Below, piece after piece: positions 8,785 to 17,700 of a stretch of 64,000 bases of DNA. The notes below the pieces were generated by a model, which did no database searches, was not told the origin of the DNA, and saw nothing but the letters and a program-made list of their open reading frames with translations. Origin of the DNA: Emiliania huxleyi CCMP1516 (lineage: Eukaryota; Haptophyta; Isochrysidales; Noelaerhabdaceae); assembly GCF_000372725.1 (NCBI RefSeq), contig NW_005199770.1, forward strand, positions 2,232,666 through 2,296,665, written 5' to 3'. Numbering within the stretch: the first letter of the stretch is position 1; every line of letters starts with the position of its first letter. The position numbers and the translations under genes are program-made.

Positions 8785-11700
8785 ATGGCCGCCGCTACGC
8801 TCTGGCTCACACGCATGAGCGCCGCCGATAAGATCGGCCAAATGACGCAGTTGGATATCTCCATGGTGCTCGCAGACGGCTGTCCGCTGCGCATCGACGA
8901 CGCGAAGCTGCGCAGGCAGCTTCGCGTCCACCGGCTGGGGTCGCTGCTCAACTCTCCCTTCTCCGGCACCGATCCGCGATGCGGGTCGTCGGGCTGGAAC
9001 GCCTCGGAGTGGCGCGCCTCTGTCGAGCACGTCCAGGCGGCCGCCGCCGACGAGGGTCTGCCTCCTCTCATCTACGGCATCGACTCGGTCCACGGCGCGT
9101 CGTACTGCCGCGGCGCAACCCTGCTGCCGCAGCAGCTCGGCCTCGCCGCGTCCTTCGACGAGTCGCTCGCCGCCGCCTCCGGCTGGCTCACCGGCAAGGA
9201 CAGCCGCGCCGCGGCGACGCCGTGGATGTTTGCCCCCATCCTCGGCGTCGCGACGCACCCGCTCTGGCCGCGCGTGTACGAGACGTTTGGCGAGGACCCG
9301 CTGCTGGTCGCGAGGATGGGCGCGGCGGTGGTGGAGGGGATGCAGCGGCGCGGCGGCGAGGGCGAGATCCCGGCGCGTGCGGCGGCGTGCATGAAGCACT
9401 TTGTGGGCTACTCGGCGCCGCGGAACGGGCACGACCGCGAGGGCGCGTGGCTGTCTCGGCGCGAGCTGGAGCAGACCTACCTGCCGCCCTTCCAGGCCGC
9501 GGTGGACGCCGGCGTACAGAGCGCGATGGAGAGCTACCAGGAGGTGAACGGCGAGCCCGTGGTTGGCTCGGCGGCGCTGCTGCAGGGGCTGCTGCGCGAG
9601 CGGTTGGGCTTCGAAGGGCTGCTGGTGACGGACTGGCACGAGGTCGGTAACCTGCACGACTTCCACCGCGTGGCGCGCTCGCCGGAGGAGGCGGTGCTTC
9701 TCGCCATCGGCGGCTCGAGCTCGCTCGACATGTCGATGGTGCCCACCGACGAGTCCTTCTCTCCTCCTCGCCAGTTGACCCGCTCACACTGCGATGGCAA
9801 TGACCACAGGTGCCCACCGACGAGTCCTTCTCCGTGCTGATGGAGCGGCTGCACGCGAGCGGAGCAATCGACGAGGCGCGAGTCGACCCTTAATTCACCC
9901 TTCATCAAACCCTTAATTCACCCTTAATTCGCAATCGACGAGGCGCGGCTCGACGTGTCGGCGCTGCGTGTGCTCCGTCTCAAGGAGTGGCTCGGAATGA
10001 ATGAGTCGATCAACTAATCCACTAGTTAGCGAGTTGCTGCGGGCGCTGTCTCTAGGAGTGGCTCGGCCTGCTCCCGCCGCCCCCCGCCGTCCGCCCCGCC
10101 CCGTGGTCGCACAGCGAGGCGACGGTGCGGCTCGTCGAGAGCGTGGGCAGCGCCTCGGACGCCGCACTTGCCCACGAGGCTGCGCGCGCCACCGTCACGC
10201 TGCTCAAGAATGCGCCGCCGTGTGCTGGGCCCCCGCAGCAGCAGCCGCTGCCGCCACTCTCGCCAGAGCCGGCGCCGCCACCGTCGAGCCCCGGTGGCTC
10301 CAACGGCACAGGCGAGGCCGAAGGCGGCGCGGCGGTCGGTGTGGAGGAGTGCGACGCGTACCTCGGCGAGGGGGGGGGCGGGTGCGGCTGGACGGAGCGG
10401 TGGCGGTGCCCGCCTACAGACCCGGGCCAAGGCGACGTCGCTGCCGACGACGGCACCACGGGCTTCGCCTGCTGCTGCGGCGCGCGGATGGCCGCATGAG
10501 CTCGCGCGGCGTCAGGGCTGTCCCTGACCCTTCCCTGAACCGTCCTGTAGGCGCGCGGATGGCCGCATGAGCTCGCGCGGCGTCAGGGCTGTCCCTGACC
10601 CTTCCCTGAACCGTCCTGTAGGCGCGCGGATGGCCGCATGAGTTCGCGCGGCGTCAGGGCTGTCCCTGACCCTTCCCTGAACCGTCCTGTAGGCGCGCGG
10701 ATGGCCGCATGGCGCACCTCGCGCGGCGTCGGCGGCGATGGCACCGACGACGACGAGAGGCTGCCGCTCCCCCCCTCCGCCCCGCTCAGTAATGATCCTC
10801 CTCCCTCATCGTATTCATCATCATCATCACCGCCGGCAGCATCGTCATCATGGTCGTTGTTGTCATTGTTGTACAGGCCGCCGCTGCTCCTCCCCCTCCG
10901 CCCCTCGGGCGAGGGAGGCTCCGTCGGCCGCGTCCTCGTGACGGGCGAGAGATAGCCGAGATATAGGCGAGATACAGGCGAGATAAAGGCGAGATATAGG
11001 CGAGATATAGCCGCGTCCTCGTGACGGGCCCTGCTGCCGCCTCTCGCTGGGCACCCTCTCCGCGCCAGCCTCTCTTCACGCCTGCGGCTGTGAACAGGCC
11101 CCGCTGCCGACTCGCTGGGCCGCCTCTCTGGCGGCTGGACGGCGCACTGGCAAGGAACGCTCGCCGACGACGAGATCCGGGGCAGCCGGCCGGGCGCGGC
11201 CACGCCGACGCTGCTCGAGGTCAAATCTCCCATATCTCCTCATACCTCCCCTCCTTGGCCTCTCCCCACTGCCAACTCCCTCCTCGCCGCCTCTTCCCCA
11301 CCGCTGCCTCCCCCCCGTCCTCCCAGGCTCTGCGCGCTGTCGACGGCTGGGAGGTGGACCACCTCCCCGGCTGCTCGCTCCCCGGCACCGCCTTTGCCGT
11401 TCGGTCGTCGTGCGCGCAGACCAACTCGTCGGCCGAGCTAATCGCTGCTGCGGCGGCCGCCGACGTCGTGGTCGCTTGCTTGGGCGAGGACCCGCACACA
11501 GAGAAGCCAGGCGACCTGGACGACCTCTCGCTCGACGCCGGTCAGCTCGACCTCGTGCGCGCCCTGAATCAACCCTTAATTTACCCTTAATTCGCCCTTC
11601 ATTAGGTCAGATCGACCTCGTGCGCGTCCTCGCCTCCGCCGGCAAACCCATCGCGCTCGTGCTGGTCACCGGCCGGCCGCGCCTCTTGCACGGCGTCGAG

Positions 11701-13331
11701 GCGCTGCCGCAGGTCAAGAGAGAGCGGAGAGCGAGAGGTGTGTGGGATGAGATCTTTGATCGAGAGAGGCGTCGAGGCGCTGCCGCAGGTCAACGCGGTC
11801 CTCCAGTCCTTCCTGCCGGGCCCGCACGGCGGCGCCGCGCTCGCCGACGCGCTGGTTGGCCGCTTCGAGCCGTCAGGCCGGCTTCCAATCTCGTGGCCAA
11901 CCGCCGCCTCCTCTCTCCTCTACCCGCACTGGCACCCCACCCCACGCAGCGGTGGCCGGCGCGCTGTGAACGGCGTCTCGTCACGCGGCCCCGCCGTGGG
12001 CGCAGGCACGCCGTCACGCAGCAGTGCGACGGCTCGCGCACTTGTGGCGTCGCGTGGCCCTTTGGGCACGGCCTCTCTCGCCCTAGAAGCGGAAGATCTC
12101 CCCATATCTCCCCATATCTCGCGCCCTAGAAGCGGAACACGCATTCCCGTCTTCCAGCGAGAGGACACGGACTCCGCCGTATTCGGCCGTCTTCCGCTGC
12201 ATTCACTGTGTCCGCAGCCCCCTCGTATCCACGCGGTCCTCTGAAGACGCTGCACAGGACCCGGCTCCCTCTCTTCCCGCCCCCTGAGGTTGGTGTCTTC
12301 GGCTCGTAGGCCTCTCCTACTCGCGGCTGCAGTACGGCCCCCTCCTCCTCTCCTCGGGCGCCCTCCCGCGAACCGGCGCGGTCAACGCGTCGGTGGCTGT
12401 CTCGAACCCTTCCTCACTCGCGCTCAACCACACGGTGCTTCTCTTTGCCGCCGCCGACTTCCGGCGGGTCGTGCCGGAGGCGCAGCAGCTCAAGGCTTTC
12501 CGCCGCGTGCTGCTGCCGGCAGGCTCGAGCGTCGAGGTCTCCTTCACGCTGCGCGCGGACGACTTTCGGTACTGGGGCCTCGAGGAGCGGTGGGTGGTCG
12601 AGAGCGGAGACGTCTCGCTTTGGTGCGACCCGCTGCTACGACCAAAGGGGCCTCTGGCCGCCCTCGGCGCGGTGACCCGGCGGCGCGCGTCCGAGGGCGG
12701 CGGGATGGCGGCGGCGCGTGCTCGACTATACGTCGAGGGCGACTGCCGCGGGGCGGGCTGCGGGGCGGAGGGGTGGTGGGAGCGCGACGCGTCGGGCGAG
12801 AGGTATGAGATCGGCAAGTACATCGCTCACGTGCCCGGCCCTTCCCCCGCGGGCGTGATCGCGACCACTTTCCTCGCGGGCTGGCTGGTGGGTCTGATTT
12901 GCGCCGGCGGCGCGTGGCGTCGAGGCCAGGCGAGCGGACGCGGCCTCGGCGAGGTGGGTAAGGGCGTTGGCGGCAGCTCCAGCTCCTTGGTGAACACCTC
13001 CTGGTCGACGACGCTCACGCAGCGAGGCGGGGAGTTTGGGAGCCAGGCTTGCATGCTGGGGGCGGGCTTCAAGCAGAGCCACAGCATCGGCAGCTCGATG
13101 GGCAGCGCGATGGACGCGGCGTTCCGCCGGACGTGTTCGAGCGGCATCGCACTAGGCGCGTTGGCGCAGTCGGGCAGCGGCGCCTCGCTGTCAAGCGTTG
13201 CCGAATACGGGCGCCCAGCCTCTATTTCGGGTCTCCGCACCGAGTCCAATCTCAACAATCGCGGCGACGATCATGAGGCCGAGTTGCATTGTCCGCCCGA
13301 ACTCCGAATAGACGAAGACAAGTGTTTGTGA
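8785..13331 (+). CDS. Glycoside hydrolase family 3 (beta-glucosidase-like), membrane-anchored, 12 exons
   Basis: GH3 enzymes release terminal sugars from beta-glucosides or xylosides. Exons by eye: 8785-9738, 9810-9875, 9943-9984, 10056-10479, 10693-10927, 11011-11027, 11098-11219, 11327-11540, 11606-11712, 11789-11931, 12006-12070, 12310-13331; they join in phase to about 1136 residues. The TIM barrel carries KIGQMTQLD, MKHFVGYS and the nucleophile context LLVTDWHEVG (Asp near residue 283). The alpha/beta sandwich has GRLSGGWTAHWQG and CLGEDPHTEKPGD, then WPFGHGLSY, a fibronectin-III-like domain (QLKAFRRVLLPAGSS), a membrane segment (VIATTFLAGWLVGLICAGG, about 12855-12910) and a roughly 140-residue tail. 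A long Pro/Ser/Cys-rich insert (10220-10920) is unusual for the family. Intron 5 has no canonical splice pair, so that join is least sure. Confidence 0.9.
9739..9809 (+). other. GH3 intron 1, GT-AG, starts with a copy of the next exon
   Basis: The 71-nt intron begins with GTGCCCACCGACGAGTCC and continues matching the start of exon 2 (9810 onward) for 23 nt. The intron and exon edge therefore form a direct repeat of about 24 bp. Confidence 0.9.
9876..9942 (+). other. GH3 intron 2, GC-AG, flanked by a direct repeat
   Basis: 67 nt. The repeat GCAATCGACGAGGCGCG lies at both edges (from 9865 and from 9931). The filler between is an AT-richer run of CCCTTAATTCA units, also present in intron 8 of the same gene. 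Confidence 0.85.
9985..10055 (+). other. GH3 intron 3, apparent GA-AG
   Basis: 71 nt between two copies of AGGAGTGGCTCGG. The only join that keeps the frame with an AG acceptor gives a GA donor. GA donors are rare in most eukaryotes. Confidence 0.65.
10480..10692 (+). repeat. Three tandem 71-bp intron-like units in GH3
   Basis: Units 10480-10550, 10551-10621 and 10622-10692 are almost identical (one base differs in unit 3). Each begins GCGCGCGGATGGCCGCAT, which is also the start of the next exon at 10693, and each ends CCGTCCTGTAG. Each unit could serve as a GC-AG intron, or the array may be spliced as one 213-nt intron. Reading through gives a stop in the first unit. Confidence 0.9.
10944..11010 (+). 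repeat. GAGATATAGGC-type tandem repeat in GH3 intron 5
   Basis: Six or so degenerate 11-bp units of the type GAGATATAGGC. The block is bounded by two copies of CCGCGTCCTCGTGACGGGC (from 10928 and from 11011). Confidence 0.85.
11541..11605 (+). other. GH3 intron 8, GT-AG, shares filler with intron 2
   Basis: 65 nt. It begins GTCAGCTCGACCTCGTGCG, nearly identical to the next exon start at 11606, and then carries CCCTTAATT units like those of intron 2. Confidence 0.9.
11692..11793 (+). repeat. 26-bp exact direct repeat bounding GH3 intron 9
   Basis: A 26-bp sequence beginning GGCGTCGAGGCGCTGCCGC occurs at 11692-11717 and 11768-11793, 76 bp apart. Removing one repeat period (for example 11713-11788, GT-AG) restores the reading frame. 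Confidence 0.95.
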
Positions 13332-13384
13332 GACTCTCTCAAGGGGGCTTCCCATCCTCCGTGCGGGGGCCCGTACACATCTTT

Positions 13385-14488
13385 ATGTACGGGGTGTGGA
13401 CCCTGTCCGGCGCCCGCGAGGAGGCCTTTCCCGCCCTCCCACTGCCTTTTTTTGAAAATATCCCAGCTACGCGGTACGGTGATCGCGGTACATCAGTATG
13501 CACGAACGCAATAACACCCCAGCAAGCGCGGACGGCATTCGCGAGATACTGCAAAAAGATAGACGTGACGAAGGAGGAGCTAGCGTGGAACTTTGGATGC
13601 ATATCGGCAAGCCAAAATAACGAGCAGGAGTCTGTCCTGGTGCGTGAGCTAATCCTGAGCAACAATAAGCGACTGTACCACGGAGCACAGAGCGCAGCAG
13701 ACAGGACGGCGGCGACGGCGGACATGGCAGAGACGAGTGTGAAACAAAGGGCGGCGGGCATGGAGGGCGGTAGCGACGGGGATGGAGACGGTGACGGTGG
13801 CGAGGGAGAGGAAGGGGGTCCATTAACACCAGACAGCGAGAGGGGCAGGGAGGAAAGGGGGAGAGAGGAAGCCAACGCGACGTGCGCAGAGGATGAGGAT
13901 ATAAACTGGGACGACGCAGCGGAGGGGATAGGCGAGGGAATCGAGGGACCGGAGGGCTTTCGCGACAGCGACAATGACGACGAAGAAAGGGGAGGGGACG
14001 GAGGGGCGACACGCAGGAGGAGCGAAATCGCTAACGGCCCGAGCAGAGAGGGCGACGGCGGGGCACGAGGGAACAACGGAGACGCTACCGATGACGCGAA
14101 CCGAGGCACGGACGCCGGCGGGGACGGGGAGGGCGACAGCGACGTCGAGGTTGACGCAACCGTATCGAGAGCGCCACCCAAAAAGGGGCGGACAGCCATG
14201 GAGGTCACCGAATGGAGGGCGAACGGCACGATGCGAAAAGGCAGGGCGAGGCGGATGGAGAAAGAAGTGCCGAGAAGGCCATGGTGGAGGGGAGGGACGG
14301 GAGGACGAAAGAAGGGCGAGGAGGACGAGCGGCCCGCACAGACCGCGAGCAGACAGCGCCTGCTGGCCATTTCGAGACATTCGCCAAGAACGCTAGCTAC
14401 ATGGGAGGGCTTCGTGAAGGATGGATTGAAAAACATTCGAACAAAGAAGAGGCGACGGGAGGAACCGGCGGAGGATGCAGTGACGTGA
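13385..14488 (+). CDS. Hypothetical acidic low-complexity protein of atypical composition
   Basis: I do not recognise this protein. From the ATG at 13385 it would have 367 residues: a globular-looking N-terminus (TPQQARTAFARYCKKIDV, then LILSNNKRLYHGAQ), a long Gly/Asp/Glu-rich middle with GDGDGDGG runs, and a basic C-terminus (LKNIRTKKRRREEP) that could be a nuclear signal. Codons are A-rich, with many AGG/AGA arginines and AAA lysines, unlike every neighbouring gene. It begins about 50 bp after the GH3 stop and ends where a long CA repeat starts. It could be a real gene, a transferred gene or part of a mobile element. Confidence 0.4.
   Translation: MYGVWTLSGAREEAFPALPLPFFENIPATRYGDRGTSVCTNAITPQQARTAFARYCKKIDVTKEELAWNFGCISASQNNEQESVLVRELILSNNKRLYHGAQSAADRTAATADMAETSVKQRAAGMEGGSDGDGDGDGGEGEEGGPLTPDSERGREERGREEANATCAEDEDINWDDAAEGIGEGIEGPEGFRDSDNDDEERGGDGGATRRRSEIANGPSREGDGGARGNNGDATDDANRGTDAGGDGEGDSDVEVDATVSRAPPKKGRTAMEVTEWRANGTMRKGRARRMEKEVPRRPWWRGGTGGRKKGEEDERPAQTASRQRLLAISRHSPRTLATWEGFVKDGLKNIRTKKRRREEPAEDAVT

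Positions 14489-14489
<1 letters not shown>

Positions 14490-14577
<88 letters not shown>
14490..14577. repeat. CA dinucleotide microsatellite
   Basis: About 43 uninterrupted CA units directly after the hypothetical acidic ORF. Confidence 0.97.
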
Positions 14578-14578
<1 letters not shown>

Positions 14579-14735
14579 GCTCACCCACGCGCACTGGGCC
14601 TTGCACTTTGAATGCCGTGGGGCTCCTGTCGTCAGACGTGGAGACGCGAGGGTTGCCCCCCCTTGCCCCACCACCTCGTGTGTGTGGAGAAGTTTACCTT
14701 ACCTTACCTTAGTATGCACACACGGCTCTCCTCTC

Positions 14736-17700
14736 TCAATTGTCATCCTCCCGCTGCATCGCGTCGCGCTCTCGCATGCGTTTGACCAGATTGGCGAGCA
14801 CAACCTCAGCGTACTTTGTGAGGATATTGCGCATGTGGATCGCCTCGCGCGTGAGGAAGCGCAGCTTCTCTCGCCTGCAGGCGGAAGGGGCGGCGTGTGA
14901 GCGGATGGCGCATGATGGGGGCCGGGGGGTGGGATCGAGATGGCGAGCGGGCAGGGCAAACTGCAAGGGGGCGCTCGCTCGCCGTTTGTTGTGGTCGTGC
15001 TTGGTGGCATAGATGATGTTGATGATAAGCATGTCGTTCATCGACTGCCACGAGACGAGCGTGTCGAAGTTGAAGGTCGAGATCAGCACCGGCGACGGCC
15101 CAAGCCGGTAGACGTGCAGCCCCCCAGCGTTGATCACGACCAGCACCTGTGGGTGTTGGTGTGTGGGGCGGCGCCGTGTGAGAGGAGACGCCGCGCAGCG
15201 CTCCCAACACCCCCACTCCCCGTCTCTCCCCGCCGCCACCGACCGCGTCGCACCTTGAGGATCTTGTCGACGGACCACATCTCGGCGATGTACTGCGCCG
15301 AGAAGCAGAGCGGCGCCAGTCGCACCCGCTCAATGCACATGCGCGTGGCGGCAACGGCATTGAGCTCGGTCTCCATCCGAAAGGACTGGACGATGCGCCG
15401 CACCTACAGGTGTGCACTCCCCGCCTAAGGCGCGGCACCGCCTCCCTCTAGCACCGACCCCAACTTCCCCCCCCCCCCCCCCCCGACCCCAAGGCTCCGC
15501 GGCTCTTCGTGCGAGCAACATCTCGGCGTTCGCGGCTAGGGACTGCACGCCTCGGACATGCTCTCCGTCTCGATGAGCTCGGCGCGGGTGAGCTCGTTGA
15601 AGGCGCGCACGACCTTCCGATCCCACTCCTCCACCATCGAGTCCTGCAGCCCGCGCCGCTTGTTGGCGAGCGCGCGGAACATGTGCGACGGCAGGTAGTT
15701 GTGCAGCTGGTCCGTCAGCTGCCCCTCCTACAGAGCGCGCGCGCGCGAGGCCAGCCGCGTGAGCGCAATGTGGTGCGAGGGCGGGGCGGGTCGCTCCGAC
15801 GCCACGCCTCTAGCACGAGGTCGTCGTCCTGCTCCTCCTCCGTCATGCCCTCCTTGAGGTCCTTGAAGATGGCGAGCGCGGCGAGGTCGAAGATCTCGCT
15901 ATTGTCGGGCGAGGTGAAGCGCCCCTCGCGCAAGTCCGACATCGCCTGGCAAAACTCGAGCTGCTGCTCCTTCTTGGTGCGCGCTTGCGGCAGCAGCGAG
16001 GTGACCTTGCGCATCACCAGCCGGAAGGAGCTGGCCGGCACCTGCGAGATGATGCCGAAGCGTATGCGCGCCGCCCGCTCCCAGTTGACGAGCGTCTGGT
16101 CGAGCAGCAGCTCGTCGCCCGGCAGCTTGCGCTCGGTCATGTTGCCCGCGATACCGGGGTGGTCCCAGAGCTCGAGCAGCCCCCACTCGGTCTCGTTGTT
16201 GAGCCCGTGCTTCTTACACATGAAGCGGGCCACGTCGCGGCCGTGCGTGTTCTCGGTCAGCGGGATGCTCGTGAAGGAGCCGTCCATCATGTACACGCGA
16301 AGCACCTCCGGATTGAAGAAGGGCGACTTTTGGTAGAGGAGCGCCAGCGTCTGCTGCAGCGTCGCGATCCACTCGTCGCACAGCTCGCGCTCTGGCGACG
16401 CCATGTAGAGGGCGTGCTTGCCCGAGATGAGCGAGAACTGCTTCCCCTTGACCACCTTGAACAGCTGGCCCTGCACCCGCAGCCCCGCCGACTCGCCGGT
16501 GTCGTCCTCGGCAACCTCCATCTCCTCCTCCACCTCCTTGAGGGCGAACCAGCGCAGGTCGACCGCACCCTTCTCCTCGGCCTTGGCCTTGGACTCGTAG
16601 TACCGCAGCTTGCCGTCGTTGTAGAGCACGAAGAAGCGGCGCTCCCACTTGCCAAAGGTGCCCTCCTTCTTCTTGCGCAGGTACCCTTCCTTGATCACCG
16701 CCGCCACCTTTTGGTCGACCGGCTTCTCGTCCTGGTCACCGTCGAGGCTCACCTGCATCTTGTACCCGTCGACGGCGCGCGCCTCGCCCGCCGAAGCCTG
16801 CAGCTTCTCCGCCCACGCCTCGCTCGCCTCGGGGGCGAGCGAATCCCGCTGAAACACGACGACGTCGCCGCCGCCCCAGCGCGAGGCCTTAAACCGCCGC
16901 CTTTTCTGCAAAAAGAGGCCGGCGCCGTCGGCGCGCCGCACCTCGATCGCTGCCGACTTGAGGCTGACGGCGCATGAGGCCATGTTGAGCGAGTGCACCA
17001 CCTGCCGGGCGGAGCGGTGAGGAGGGGGCGAGCGGGCGGCCGCGGGCCGTGGGGCGCGAGACCTGCAGCGCCTCATGGTCGACGTACAGCGAGAGGGTCC
17101 CCTGCTTCAGCGAGACGTACCTGCCGAGCGGGCCGAAGGGCGAGGTGAGGAGCTATGGGGCTGCGCGCTTGCGGCGCGCGCGCTGTGCCGCACCGCTTCT
17201 CGTACTTGCCCATCTGGCCTACCTTGCACACGAGCCACCCCTCGTACGCAACCTCAAAGCGAGGCATCTCGACGAACTCGTCCTCGTCGGCGTCGTCGCC
17301 GACGGTGCGCGTCGGCTGGATCCGCAGCGGCCGGCGCTTGCCCGAGAGGCCGATGCGGCCTCGGCCGTGCTTGGCGGGGTAGAGGATCTTGAGCAGCGCC
17401 TCCCGCTTCTTGTCGGGCGTCAGCGCCGGGTCGTCGCTCTCCCGCATGTCGAGCAGCTTCTGGTGCGCCAGGTAGGTCCGGGTCCACCGCTCGAGCAGCT
17501 TGGCCGCGGCGCGGACCTCGCAGTACGCGCGCCGGATCTCCCACGACTTGCAGAAGCCCTGTAGCCGCAGGATGCACCGCTTGGCGCGCTTGTAATGCAG
17601 GAGCGGCTTCAGCATCCGCATGTAGGACTGCAGGATGATGACGTACTCGGCGACGCGCTCCGTCCGGATGGCGTCGAGCTGCTCCATGATCTCGAAGTTG

